Shown here one piece after another: positions 1 to 12,161 of a DNA stretch of 64,000 nt. The notes under the pieces are model-generated. The model was given only the letters and a program-made list of their open reading frames with translations. It made no database searches and was not told the origin of the DNA. The position numbers and the translations under genes are program-made. This DNA comes from Ophiura sarsii. Taxonomy: Eukaryota; Echinodermata; Ophiuroidea; Amphilepidida; Ophiuridae. The DNA lies in contig JAYJML010000050.1 in assembly GCA_035610835.1 (NCBI GenBank), positions 62,001 to 126,000 of the forward strand, read 5' to 3'. Within the stretch, counting starts at the first letter, position 1; the number at the start of each line of letters is the position of its first letter.

Positions 1-215
1 TAAAAGTGACATGTCACACGGGATCACTAGGGTCATTGACCTATACAGGGGTAAAATTGAAGACATTCTCCGATTTTAACCGGACTTGTTTCTTCTTGTG
101 CGCATTGATAAGCCAAGAAAACAGTCAATTATCATAACCAGGTCAAAGATCAAGAAGAGGTCACTAGGGATCATTTTCTCATAAAACAAGGTCTTCTAAA
201 AAACTGGGTGGACAA
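1..215 (+). mobile_element. Helitron-like element fragment, plus orientation
   Basis: The reverse complement matches family B/A monomers of the main array (GTGACATGTCAC palindrome, GGTCACTAGGG, ATTGATAAGCCAAGAAAA, then TTTTCTCATAAAA near 180). It is therefore in the opposite orientation to the array. After about 185 it resembles a decayed family B 3' end (CAAGGTCTTC), without a CTAG terminus. The left part lies outside the window. Confidence 0.7.
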
Positions 216-723
216 GTGTTTTTAGTGTCAAAAGGATGAGAAGACTTGGAATGGATCTGTTGAATTTTGTGGAAGTTGGCAAGAGGATCACTATTGTGTT
301 GTTTCTGGAAGGAAATCACCGAGACGTATGTGAGCGATATGTGGTGAAGTTTATGCAGAAGAAAAAAATTGAAAGAAAAAATATCATAATTTATAATTTA
401 ATTTAAATTCCAATGTTTATTAATTACGAGAAAAAACATAATTTATGACAGATTCAAAAATGCAACAAAATAACTTGGATATCCCGGGGCGCCACGATAA
501 TTATTAATTAGTCAATCGTTCTGTAAAAATAAATCACAAACATCACAACACAACATCCGAATCAAAAAAAGAAAATCGTGATAATTTATATTCATTAAAC
601 AAAAAAATAAAAAAATATTAATAGATAAAAAAAAGAGTCTCGTTAATAAACAAACTAATGATATTGTAAGTAATTAATATAATGGAACATCAAAAAGTAC
701 CAATGTATTATACAAAAAAGATG
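216..723. other. Unassigned AT-rich DNA
   Basis: No coding signal or recognisable repeat; A/T-rich with poly-A runs near 361-420 and 595-640. Confidence 0.5.
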
Positions 724-800
724 TGGCTCCCTGCAGAATTGACCTCAGGTTCACCGCGTCGCGTGGGAAGCGAAGGACCCAACCGCTACACCAAGCGATC
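724..800 (-). repeat. Possible tRNA-derived SINE head (degenerate)
   Basis: On the minus strand the segment reads like a tRNA 5' half: TGGTGTAGCGGTTGG resembles a Pol III A box, followed about 40 nt later by GAGGTCAATTC, a weak B box. No cloverleaf closes properly and no A-rich tail was identified. It could be chance. Confidence 0.3.
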
Positions 801-2128
801 TCATTACTTTCTTGGGAGTTACAACGGATATAGATCAATGTGACTCTCTGGTTTATCCACTCAATAAACTAAATCGAAAATTAAAATGTGATATTTATTA
901 TTTAAAGGCTACATTGTCAATTAAAGCACCATATTATTTACGGTAATAGACATATTTAATATAAAATATCATTAAAATACTAATTTCGCACTGAATAACT
1001 GAATTAGGCGGTATTTTCGCATTTTATTACAACCACTTTTGGTATCTATGGTGTCCAAGTTAACTTGTCAAAAATCAAGGTTACCGACCGTAAAACGGAA
1101 AGAAACTTTACGAAAGAAAATCATTCGGTCGTAAAATTTATCCGGTGGTCCTCTGGAGGCTTCCAAAACCCCAGTCACACCTTACCGGATGGCGGTAACA
1201 GACATCCAACGGACAGAAAATAAGACCAAAATGTTAAATCCGTTCGTGTCCGTTAGTATGCGTTTCTCATCTGTTTGTCTTCAGTTTCTCTCTCGGGGAA
1301 TGCGGTCCTTGTCAGACGAAGTTCATTCAATCCGGTAGAAGTTTTGTGCAAAACTTGCAACGGATCCCACCGCACAGATTCTTGCACTGATTTTACGGTT
1401 CTTGTGCGGTAGCCATCCGTTTAGGGGAGGCACGTAAATATATCGGAAAGGCTTTTCAGATATCTGAGGCCCGTATCGGCAAGGCTTTTCCGAAGGGTAG
1501 GAGGGAGATTGCCGATTTAGAAGCGCACTTTTAGATACTCCTAGATTCAAATCGGAAAGTAACTTTCCGATTTTACTACATTGTAGCGTATCGGCAATCC
1601 ACTCAAACAGCGTTCCTTTCAAGTCAAATATTGATTATCAAGTGCTACTCGAGAGACAACAATAGGCGATACTCTGCGCGTGACGATGGTCAATATATTA
1701 ATTGTCTGGAAGTTTATCCGCATTATTGATCAAAACGGCCCGTGTAATTGGCGTTTGCTGGTCGATATTTGACTTATTTTCTCATTTTTACAAATTAATT
1801 AATTAAAATACTCATCAATATGGATATTGGTCATCATCCCCAAATTGTACATTAAGAATAACCTCAAAATAAGTCCAAACATGCACAGTTTTGGTTTCGT
1901 TCTTTATAACCATAAATTGAGTTGATCGCTATGTTAACGCTCTGTACCATTAAAATATCAAATCAATGTTCAGGAAGCACTGTGCAACAAGTCCTAAATA
2001 CCTCGCCCTTATGGTCTATGACTTATGAAAATGTATGCCTTTAGTAGTCCTAGCCTTTTAAAATATTAAAATAGCTACCAGCAAATCAATCAAAGAATAT
2101 CTAAACTTGTATCTACCTAATAGGTCTA
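801..2128. other. Unassigned intergenic DNA
   Basis: A more GC-balanced patch at about 1060-1620 has scattered CCGTT/CGGAA words and a 99-codon minus-strand open frame, but no domain I recognise and no neighbouring exon signals. I treat it as non-coding. Confidence 0.4.
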
Positions 2129-2252
2129 CCCCCGGGTCGCAAATTTATTAACCGTAACAAACATTTGGCCAAACACGGTGCATGTGTATACTATACGCTT
2201 TACTCCGTCAAGGAATCAAATGTTTGTTACAGTAAATAACATCGCCCCCGGG
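2129..2252. repeat. Short inverted-repeat (foldback) element
   Basis: Both ends carry CCCCCGGG (2129-2136 and 2245-2252). Inside them is a perfect 14-bp inverted repeat, GTAACAAACATTTG at 2154-2167 and its complement at 2217-2230. The arms between are imperfectly complementary. Size and structure fit a small MITE or foldback; no target duplication was resolved. Confidence 0.5.
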
Positions 2253-3164
2253 CCCTACTCGATCGAGCCAATTAAGTGGTAACCAATCGATTTAGTCCTA
2301 TTGAAATATAGGTGACTCTTGCCTTGTAAAAGCGATTCGTATTATAATACCAATAATGCAATAATTTTTTGTTGTCAAGCTATTTCCTCTAGATACCATC
2401 AGCCAACGGAAGACGCCTGAACGCAACAAAATTCGATTTATCACGATTAAAAACTTACACGGTGCCGGCCCGCCCCGGGTGTCCTTTTATTATTTTAGGC
2501 CTAGCATTATTTTTTCTATGGATGGGACTAAATGTGTTACTGTTAATAAACACATTATTGACTCTACTCTTTGGTACAATCGCTATAATTTTGTAAACTT
2601 AACTTGACAATTAAGTTTTAGGCCAGTTTAGATTGATTCTAAGTTTTATGTTTGAAACGGGGACCATAGCCGACATAGTTTATAAATATAACGGAGAAAA
2701 TCCCAACTAAAATTAAAACAAGGTATTTAAAAAAAACTGGACGGGGGAGATAGAAGACTGTTGAATTATCCCGTGCTTTTTCTCTTACGTGACACGGGTC
2801 ATTCTATTATACGTGCGTGTCACGGGTACCCGTATCCCGTAAGTCTCACTCTCCGTGAATTCCCAAACCCAACCCACAGTAGAGCCCAAGCCCCGTAATA
2901 ACCTGCATAGTGCATACCACCACGCAGCGTTCGATTTAACCAATGTAGCATCACGAAATACGACACACTTTTGAACACTAATGCACAAATATGTAGCAAA
3001 AAGTGCTACGCCAAAAGATTCCCTACTTGATCTCTGATCACGTACCATCAAAGCCAAACCTAAAGATTGAGTGTCATCTTCAAATAACTAAAACAAAGTA
3101 TGGTAAATCTTGAAATATCGGCGGTTCATTTTCACTTTCGTCCAGAGTTAAAAATCCCATTGGT
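2253..3164. other. Unassigned DNA
   Basis: No repeat or coding region recognised; a 90-codon minus-strand open frame at 2785-3057 has no recognisable domain. Confidence 0.4.
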
Positions 3165-3204
3165 TTACACGTACTTGCGCAGAATTTTTCTGTCGGTTTA
3201 AAAT

Positions 3205-3260
3205 GTGTACAAAATGGCGGAGTTCTGCGCATCTCGGAGAAGTAATAATCATGACGTCAC
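3205..3260. promoter_or_regulatory. Promoter-like motif cluster (YY1, NRF1-like, CRE)
   Basis: Within 50 bp there are AAAATGGCGG (YY1-like, 3211-3220), TGCGCATCTCGG (half NRF1-like) and a perfect CRE palindrome TGACGTCA (3252-3259). Such clusters occur in animal housekeeping promoters. A 103-codon open frame (3203-3514) spans it, but I recognise no product. Confidence 0.3.
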
Positions 3261-3910
3261 TTCTAGTCTTGTTTTCGTGTCGCATGGCAAAGGTCGAGGG
3301 GTTGTTGCCATATCATTGGGCTAATCATATTGAAGGGTTCACACCTCTCAGCCGCCCTCTTATGTCGCTATCTTGCAGGCTCCGATATTTGTACAGCTTT
3401 AGCGTCCGTACGGTAATATTGATGACTGGGGGATGTAGCCTAGGGTTCGCCATAATCATTGGGCTAATTGCGAGACCAAGGCAACACGGAACAAAGAGGC
3501 CGTGGACTCAGTGACTCAGTATATTACTAAATCATATAATATAATACAAAATAGCATCCAAATAGCTTAGTATATTACTAAATGGCATCCAAATAGCTGA
3601 AATAACTTACTGTGTCCTCTTACCTTCATATTATAACAATATCAATTACATTTTACAACAAAATCGCTTCAGAAGATGATTAATGCAAGTTATTAATATT
3701 AGCAAATGCCGCGAATTTTAGGGGTTTGTGAAAAGGTTACGACTTAGAAACGTCGTTTCAAATGACGGGGTCGCTAATCTCCCCCGTCAAAAATAGCATT
3801 AACTTTGTAGTATTTAATGAATCTACCACAATCTATGACTATGTTATCATGTAAATATTTATAAACTTTTGTAACCATTTTTATGTTTTATATCACAGTT
3901 CAATATTTTT
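3261..3910. other. Unassigned DNA
   Basis: A short duplicated phrase (TATATTACTAAAT, near 3521 and 3571) is the only structure seen. Confidence 0.4.
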
Positions 3911-4158
3911 AACACTTTCCACGCGGCAGTCGTTTGCAGACGACATTCCAGAATTTCACAAAATGTTTAAAAAATGTCAACATTATTGAATTTCATTACC
4001 ATATTTTAATTCACCATGAAAAATGCATTGACATAAGTACAAACATTCCTAGTATTGGTTCAGTAATCCATGGGAGAGACCCTGAAAGTTGGGAAAGGTT
4101 TCTGAAAATTCTGTTTTGTAATACATGTAGTTAAACTTAGAGCCGCGTGGAAAGTGTT
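3911..4158. mobile_element. MITE-like element with 17-bp perfect TIRs
   Basis: AACACTTTCCACGCGGC at 3911-3927 is perfectly inverted at 4142-4158, giving a 248-bp element. The interior is AT-rich and lacks a transposase; the 66-codon open frame inside is not convincing. No clear target duplication, so the superfamily is unassigned. Confidence 0.65.
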
Positions 4159-4238
4159 GAAGACGCTGAAACCGTCGCATGGTGCGTTCGAAACGGGTTT
4201 CGTACATTTTGAATTTCGTTAGATTTTCCGTTCTCGTT

Positions 4239-4990
4239 GTAGTGTTAATATCAGGTCAGAATAAGTTTCAACACATTCCGATAATGTCAGTCATCACTTT
4301 TATGCTTTTAATGTTAACATTTATAGGGGGTTTCAAGCCTATGATATGCCAAAAATAGCCAACAAATTGCTTTTTCCTAAAACCTGTCCTTTTGACCTCT
4401 AATTTCTCGGTGATGAGATCAGATATTATATATTTCCTTTTTGTTTATAAATAACAATATCATCCTTCCTCTCATACGTTAAGGAGATTAGGATTGGTTG
4501 AAAAGATTTTGGCAAACATTTTAGGCGATGCATGTTTGTTCATAGTTTAGCAAAAATTGATCAAAATTGCACAACCGGGTTAACTTACATTTTTGACTTA
4601 TCATTTGTATTCTAGTGTTATGGTGAATATCAGGTCAGAATAAGATTCTACACATTCCGAGCATGTCAGTCATAACTTTTTATGTTTCTAATGTTAAAAT
4701 TTATATGGGTTTTTAAGCCTATAATATGCCGAAAATAGCTAACAAACACGGCTAATTAACATTTCAAATTTCAAATTTTAAATTGACCTCTAAGTCGTCG
4801 GAGAAGAGGTCAGATTTTATTTTAATTCATTTGTGTTCTTAAATGACACTATCATCTTTCTCATCATATTCAAAGGACATTAGGATTAGTTGAAAAATAA
4901 GACCTTGGTAAACATTTTAGGCGATAGGCCTACATGTTTTTTCAGAGTTTAGCAAAAAAATATTACATCTACAACTGTTTTAACTTTGCC
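4239..4990. repeat. Diverged direct tandem duplication, period about 379 bp
   Basis: ATATCAGGTCAGAATAAG begins at 4248 and recurs at 4627; following blocks (CACATTCCGA, ATGTCAGTCAT, AAGCCTAT.ATATGCC, AACATTTTAGGCGAT) recur in the same order in both halves. The copies have diverged by substitutions and small indels, so the duplication is old. No function evident. Confidence 0.75.
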
Positions 4991-5166
4991 GCCGTACATT
5001 CTAAATTCAAAATCTCACTAAATCTCACTGACCTTGCCTGAGAAGCATGCATAGAATGAGATTTGTTTTAGGGTTATGAATGATTCTATGTTTTAGTATG
5101 TACAAATACTTGTACATATAATTATGTTGAAGGACGCATAATATGTATGTCCAAATATATAAATAA

Positions 5167-6400
5167 CTAGATCTTGCTCTGGTCAAAGACCAGGCTACCT
5201 TGATTTTTTTTATGAGAAAATGATCCCTAGTGACCCCTTCTTGACCTTTGACCTGATTAAAATGATGGACTTTTTTTCTTGGCTCGTCAATCCAAACAAG
5301 AAGCAACAAATCCGGTCCAAATCGGAGCATGTCTTAACTTTTGCCCCTGTAAAGTTCAATGACCCCAAGTGACCCCTTCTTGACCTTTGACCTGGTCAAT
5401 ATGATTGACTTATTTTCATGGCTCATCAATCCAAACAAGATGCAACAAATTTGGTCCAAATCGGAGCATGTCTTAACTTTTACCCCTGTAAAGTTCAATG
5501 ACCCCTAGTGACCCCGTATGACATGTCACTTTTAATCGCTGAACACCCTATATGTGCATGGATCCAAGGAATCTTTTAACCAATTGTGATGGTCATGAGT
5601 TATTTCCTCTGAGACAAAATGCATTTTAAGTGATCGAATTGAAAATTTACATTTTGACCCCTAGTGACCCCAAATGATTTTAATTTTAAAAACCGTACTA
5701 CTATATATGCGTACGGTCATAAGGAATATGTGGACAAATTTTGATGGTCCTAGGTCATTTCACTAAATTGGAAATGAGTTTTAAGTGAAAATCACCTTTT
5801 GACCCCTAGTGACTCCTTCTTGACCTTTGACCTGGTCAATATGATTAACTTATTTTCTTGGCTTATCAAACCAAACAAGATGCAACAAATTTCGTCCAAA
5901 TCGGAGCATGTCTTAATTTTTACCTCTGTAAAGTTCAATGACCCCTAGTGACCCCGTATGACATGTCACTTTTAATCGCTGAACACCCTATATGTGCATG
6001 GACCTAAGGAATCTTTTGACCAATTCTTATAATCATGGGCCATTTTCGCTTGAATAAATAGCATTTTTAAGTGACTGGAGTGAAAATTGACATTTTGACC
6101 CCTAGTGACCCCAAATGATTTTGATTTTTAAAAACCGTTCTTTTGTAAATGCGTACGGTCAAAAGGAATATGTGGACCAATTTTGACGATCCTAGGTCAT
6201 TTCACTAAATTGGAAATGCATTTTAAGGGAAAATCACCTTTTGACCCCTAGTGACCCCTGTGTGACCTTTGACCCCAAACTGTGAACACCCTATATGAAG
6301 GTTAGGTGGGGGGTTCTACTGACCAAGTCTGGTGATTGTAGCATGTAAACTGTAGAAAAAATAGCATTTTTAGATGGGTTTGAGGAAAGAAAAAGAAGAA
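5167..6400 (-). mobile_element. Array unit 1, family B
   Basis: 3' terminus CTAG 5167-5170. Its hairpin is CTGGTCaaaGACCAG, fully paired, unlike the C/A mismatch in other B units. The left edge borders unassigned DNA and is the end of the array. The 5' side (6290-6400) carries the B-type leader (GGTGGGGGGTTCTACTGACC). Confidence 0.8.
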
Positions 6401-7464
6401 CTAGAGATAATTGTGATCTTAGATCACGGATATTAGTCGAGGGCTTTGACCTTTGACCTTGGTATATGTTGTCAAAGGGCAATAACCTTATAATATCTTA
6501 AATTGTACTATATTTGATAATTGTTTGATAATTTCAGCCCTGAAGTAGTTAAAAAAATAAATTTTGAACCCTAATGACCTTTTCTTGACCTTTGACCCCA
6601 AACTTATGATTTACTTTTTTTCTTGGCTTATCAATGCGCACAAGAAAAAAGTAGTCCGGTCAAAATAAGAGCATGTCTTCAGTTTTACACCTGTATTGTT
6701 CAATGACCCCGTGTGACCGCGTGTGACATGTCACTTTTAGTGGAGGAGCACCCTATATGAACATTGATACGAGGAATCTTTTGACTAATTCTGACAATCA
6801 TCAGTCATTTCCTCTCGGACAAGTAGTATTTTGAGTGAATGGAGTGAAAAATTACATTTTGACCCCGAGTGACATTTTCTTGACCTTTGACCCTAAACTT
6901 ATGATTGACTTTTTTTCTTGGCTTATCAATGCGCACAAGAAAAAAGTAGTCCGGTCAAAATCAGAGCATGTCTTTAGTTTTACACCTGTATAGTTCAATG
7001 ACCCCTAGTGACCCCGTTTAACATGTCACTTTTAGTGGAGAAGCACCCTATATGTACATGGATCCAAGGAATCTTTAGACTAATTCTGAGTATCATCAGT
7101 CATTTTCCCTCGGACAAGTAGGGTTTTGAGTGAATGGAGTAAAAATTTACATTTTGACCCCTAGTAACCCCAAACATTTTTCAATTTAAAAAACCGAACT
7201 ATTATATATGCGTACGGTCAAAAGGAATATGTTGGCCAATTCTCACGATCCTAGGTCATTTCAATAAATTGCAAATGCGTTTTAAGTGAAAATCACGTTT
7301 TGACCCCTAGTTACCCTTGTGTGACCTTTGACCCCTTATGCTTTACAACCTGAGTAGTGGTGCACATAAGGGTACTTATGACTAAATATGGTTAAAATCA
7401 GCTCAATGGTTACGGAGCTATAGGTCCCATGGCGGAAGAAGAAGAAAGAAGAAGAAAGAAGAAA
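6401..7464 (-). mobile_element. Array unit 2, class A1
   Basis: CTAG at 6401-6404 with GTGATCTtAGATCAC. The 5' side at 7420-7464 is the shared A leader (GGAGCTATAGGTCCCATG on plus) followed by a GAA/GAAA tract; no hairpin cassette. Confidence 0.8.
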
Positions 7465-8510
7465 CTAGAGATAATTGTGATCTTAGATCACGGATATTAG
7501 TCGAGGGCTTTGAACTTTGACCTTGCTATATGTTGTCAAAGGGCAATAACCTTAAGTTGTACTATATTTGATAGTTGTTTGATAATTTCAGCCCTGAAGT
7601 AGTTAAAAAAATACATTTTGAACCCTAATGACCTTTTTTTTACCTTTGACCCCAAACTTATGATTGACTTTTTTTCTTGGCTTATCAATGCGCACAAGAA
7701 AAAACTTGTCCGGTCAAAATCAGAGCATGTCTTCAGTTTTACACTTGTATAGTTCAATGACCCCTAGTGACCCCGTTTGACATGTCACTTTTAATGGAGA
7801 AGCACCCTATATGAACATGGATAAGCGGAATCTTTTGACAAATTCTGACAATCATCGGTCATTTCGTCTCGGACAAGTAGTATTTTGAGTGCGCGGAGTA
7901 AAAATATACGTTTTGACCCCTACCGACCCTTTCTTGACCTTTGACCTTAACGGTATGATTGACTTTTGTTCTTGTCTTATCAATGCCCACAAAATAAAAG
8001 AAACCCGGTCAAAATCGGAGCATGCCTTATATTTTCCCCCTGTAAAGTTCAATGACCCCTTGTGACCCCGTTTGACATTTCACTTTTAGTGGAGAAGCAC
8101 CCTATATGTACATGGATCCAAGGAATCTTTTGACTAATTCTGAGTATCATCAGTCATTTTTCCTCGGACGAGTAGGGTTTTGAGTGAATGAAGTAACAAT
8201 TTACATTTTGACCCCTAGTAACCCCAAACATGTTTCGATTTAAAAAACCGAACTATTATATATGCGTACGGTCAAAAGGAATATGTTGGCCAATTCTGAC
8301 GATCCTAGGTCATTTCACTAAATTGCAAATGCGTTTTAAGTGAAAATCACGTTTTGACCCCTAGATATTTTTGTGTGACCTTTGACCCCTTATGCTTTAC
8401 AACCTAATTAGTGGTGCACATAAGGGTTCTTATGACCAAATATGGTCAAAATCGGCCTAATGGTTACGGAGCTATAGGTCCCATGACGGAAGAAAGAAAG
8501 AAAGAAAGAA
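7465..8510 (-). mobile_element. Array unit 3, class A1
   Basis: CTAG 7465-7468. Typical 1.05-kb A1 unit with a 66-codon minus frame at 7852-8052. (GAAA)n at the 5' side; no cassette. Confidence 0.8.
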
Positions 8511-9933
8511 CTAGACATGACCTGTGATCGGAGATCACGAATATTAGTCGGGTGTGTTACATGTTAACCCCTTCGAATGGTAAATGGAGTAAATACATAC
8601 AGTTGAACCCCTAGTGACCTTTTCTTGACCTCTGACCCAAAACTTGTAATTGACTTTTTTGCTTGGCTGATTAATGCGCACAAGAAAAAGGTAGTCCCGT
8701 CAAAATCGGAGCATGTTTTAAGATTTTCACTTGTAAAGTTCAATGACCTCTAGTGACCCCGTGTGACATGTCACTTTTAGTGGAGAAGGACCCTATATGA
8801 ACATGGATGAGAGGAACCTTTTGACTAATTCTGACAATCATAGGTCATTTCCTCTCGGACAAGTAGCATTTTGAGTGAATGGAGTGAAAATTTACATTTT
8901 GACCCCTAGTGACCCCAAATATTTTTTGATTTTAAAAACCGAACTATTGTACATGCGTACGGTCAAAAGGAATATGTTGACCAATTCTGACGATCCTAGG
9001 TCATTTCACTAAATTGCAAATGCGTTTTTAGTGAAAATCACGTTTTGACCCCTAGTGACCTTTTTTTGACCTCTGACCCAAAACTTGTTTTTGACTTTTT
9101 TGCTTGGCTGATCAATGCGCACAAGAAAAAAGTAGTCTTGTTAAAATCGGAGCATGTCTTAAGATTTTCACCTGTATAGTTCAATGACCTCTAGTGACCT
9201 CGTGTAACATGTCACTTTTAGTGGAGAAGGACCCTATATGGACATGGATAAGAGGAATCTTTTGACCAATTCTGACAATCATAGGTCATTATCTCTCGGA
9301 CAAGTAGTATTTTGAGTGCGAGGAGTGAAAATGTACATTTTGACCCCTAGTGACCTTTTTTTGACCTTTGATCTTAACAATATGATTGACTTTTGTTCTT
9401 GTCTCATCAATGCCCACAAAATAAAAGAAAACCGGTCAAAATCGGAGCATGCCTTATATTTTCCCTCTGTAAAGTTCAATGACCTCTAGTGACCCCGTTT
9501 GACATGTCACTTTTAGTGTGGAAGGACCCTATATGAACATTGATCCAAGGAATCTTTTGACTAATTCTGAGTATCATCAGTCATTTTCCCTCGGACAAGT
9601 AGGGTTTTGAGTGAATGGAGTAAAATTTACATTTTGACCCCTGGTGACCCCAAATGATTTTTAATTTTAAAAACCGTTCTATTGTACATGCGTACGGTCA
9701 AAAGGAATATGTGGACCAATTTTGACGATCCTAGGTCATTTCACTAAATTGCAAATGCGTTTTTAGTAAAAATCACGTTTTGACCCCTAGTGACCCCTGT
9801 GTGACCTTTGACCCCTTATGCTTTACAACCTGAGTAGTGGTGCACATAAGGGTTCTTATGACCAAATATGGTCAAAATCGGGTCAATGGTTACGGAGCTA
9901 TAGGTCCCATGACAGAAAAAGAAAGAAGACGAA
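8511..9933 (-). mobile_element. Array unit 4, class A2
   Basis: CTAG 8511-8514 with GTGATCggaGATCAC. Longer than A1 because of an extra monomer. Nearly identical to unit 7, offset about 3.65 kb; their 66-codon minus frames (9279-9479 and 12930-13130) translate identically. Confidence 0.8.
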
Positions 9934-11006
9934 CTAGAGATAATTGTGATCTTAGATCACGGATATTAGTCGAGGGCTTTGACCTTTGACCTTGCTATAT
10001 GTTGTCAAAGGGCAATAACCTTAAGTTGTACTATATTTGATAATTGTTTTTATAAATTTCAGCCCTGAAGTAGTTAAAAAAATACATTTTGAACCCTAAT
10101 GACCTTTTCTTGACCTTTGACCCCAAACTTATGTTTGACTTTTTTTCTTGGCTTATCAATGCGCACAAGAATAAAGTAGTCCGGTCAAAATCAGAGCATG
10201 TCTTCAGTTTTACACCTGTATAGTTCAATGATCCCTAGTGACCCCGTTTGATATGTCACTTTTAATGGAGAAGCACCCTATATGAACATGGATAAGAGGA
10301 ATCTTTTGACAAATTCTGACAATCATCGGTCATTTTGTCTCGGACAAGTAGTATTTTGAGTGCGCGGAGTGAAAATGTACATTTTGACCCCTAGGGACCT
10401 TTTTTTGACCTTTGACCTTAACAGTATGATTGACTTTTGTTCTTGTCTCATCAATGCCCACAAAATAAAAGAAACTCGGTCAAAATCGGAGCATGCCTTA
10501 TATTTTTTCCACTGTAAAGTTCAATGACCCCTATTGACCCCGTTTGAAATTTCACTTTTAGTGTAGAAGCACCCTATATGAACATTGATCCTAGGAATCT
10601 TTTGACTAATTCTGAGTATCATCAGTCATTTCCCCTCGGACAAGTAGGGTTTTGAGTGACTGGAGAAAAAATTACATTTTGACCCCTACTGACCCTTAAT
10701 ATTTTTGGATTTTAAAAACCGAACTAATGTACATGCGTACGGTTAAAAGGAACATGTTGACCAATTCTGAAGATCCTTTGTCATTTCACTAAATTGCAAA
10801 TGCGTTTTAAGTGAAAATCACGTTTTGACCCCTAGTGACCCCTATGTGACCTTTGACCCCTTATGCTTTACAACCTGAGTAGTGGTTTACATAAGGGTAT
10901 TTATGACCAAATATGGTCAAAATCGGGTCAATGGTTACGGAGCTATAGGTCCCATGACGGAAGAAAGAAAGATTTCTTGTTTTTGTCAACCAAATACAAA
11001 AACATA
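9934..11006 (-). mobile_element. Array unit 5, class A1 with type C cassette
   Basis: CTAG 9934-9937. At its 5' side (10974-11006) lies a different hairpin cassette, TTGTTTTTG...CAAAAACA, in place of the ATTAGTCG type. The same cassette recurs in units 22 and 27. Confidence 0.8.
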
Positions 11007-12161
11007 CTAGAGATAATTGTGATCTTAGATCACGGATATTAGTCGAGGGCTTTGACCTTTGACCTTGCTATATGTTGTCAAAGGGCAATAACCTTAAGTT
11101 GTACTATATTTGATAATTGTTTTTATAAATTTCAGCCCTGAAGTAGTTAAACAAATACATTTTGAACCCTAATGACCTTTTCTTGACCTTTGACCCCAAA
11201 CATATATTTGACTTTTTTTCTTGGCTTATCAATGCGCACAAGTAAAAAGTAGTCCGGTCAAAATCAGAGCCTGTCTTCAGTTTTACACCTGTATAGTTCA
11301 ATGACCCCTAGTGACCCAGTTTGACATGTCACTTTTAATGGAGAAGCACCCTATATGAACATGGATGAGAGGAATCTTTTGACAAATTCTGACAATCATC
11401 GGTCATTTCGTCTCGGACAAGTAGTATTTTGAGTGCGCGGAGTGAAAATGTACATTTTGACCCCTAGGGAACTTTTCTTGACCTTTGACCTTAACGGTAT
11501 GATTGACTTTTGTTCTTGTCTCATCAATGCCCACAAAATAAAAGAAACCCGGTCAAAATCAGGGCATGCCTTAAATTTTCCCCTTGTAAAGTTCAATGAC
11601 CCCTAGTGACCCCGTTTGACAATTCACTTTTAGTGGAGAAGCACCCTATATGTACATGGATCCAAGGAATCTTTTGACCAATTCTGAGTATCATCAGTCA
11701 TTTTCCCTCGGACAAGTAGGGTTTTGAGTGAATGGAGTAACATTTACATTTTGACCCCTAGTAACCCCAAACATTTTTCGATTTAAAAAACCGAACTATT
11801 ATATATGCGTACGGTCAAAAGGAATATGTTGGCCAATTCTCACGATCCTAGGTCATTTCACTAAATTGCAAATGCGTTTTAAGTGAAAATCACGTTTTGA
11901 CCCCTAGTTACCCTTGTGTGACCTTTGACCCCTTATGCTTTACAACCTGAGTAGTGGTGGACATAAGGGTACTTATGACCAAATATAGTCAAAATCGGCT
12001 GAATGGTTACGGAGCTATAGGTCCCATGACGTAAGAAAGAAAGAAAGAAGAAAGAAACAGCTAGAATACAGTATATTAGTCGTTTCTCGACTAATATAAG
12101 AAAGAAACAGGACGAATACAGTATATTAGTCGTTTCTCGACTAATATAAAGAAAGAAAGAA
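11007..12161 (-). mobile_element. Array unit 6, class A1 with two cassettes
   Basis: CTAG 11007-11010. Two ATTAGTCG hairpin cassettes at about 12055-12150, the first reading AACAGCTAGAATAC, the second AACAGGACGAATAC. Confidence 0.8.

Noticed and set aside
2785..3514. Open frames of 90 and 103 codons as host exons
   Set aside because: No recognisable domain, splice context or homology cue; length is within chance for this sequence.
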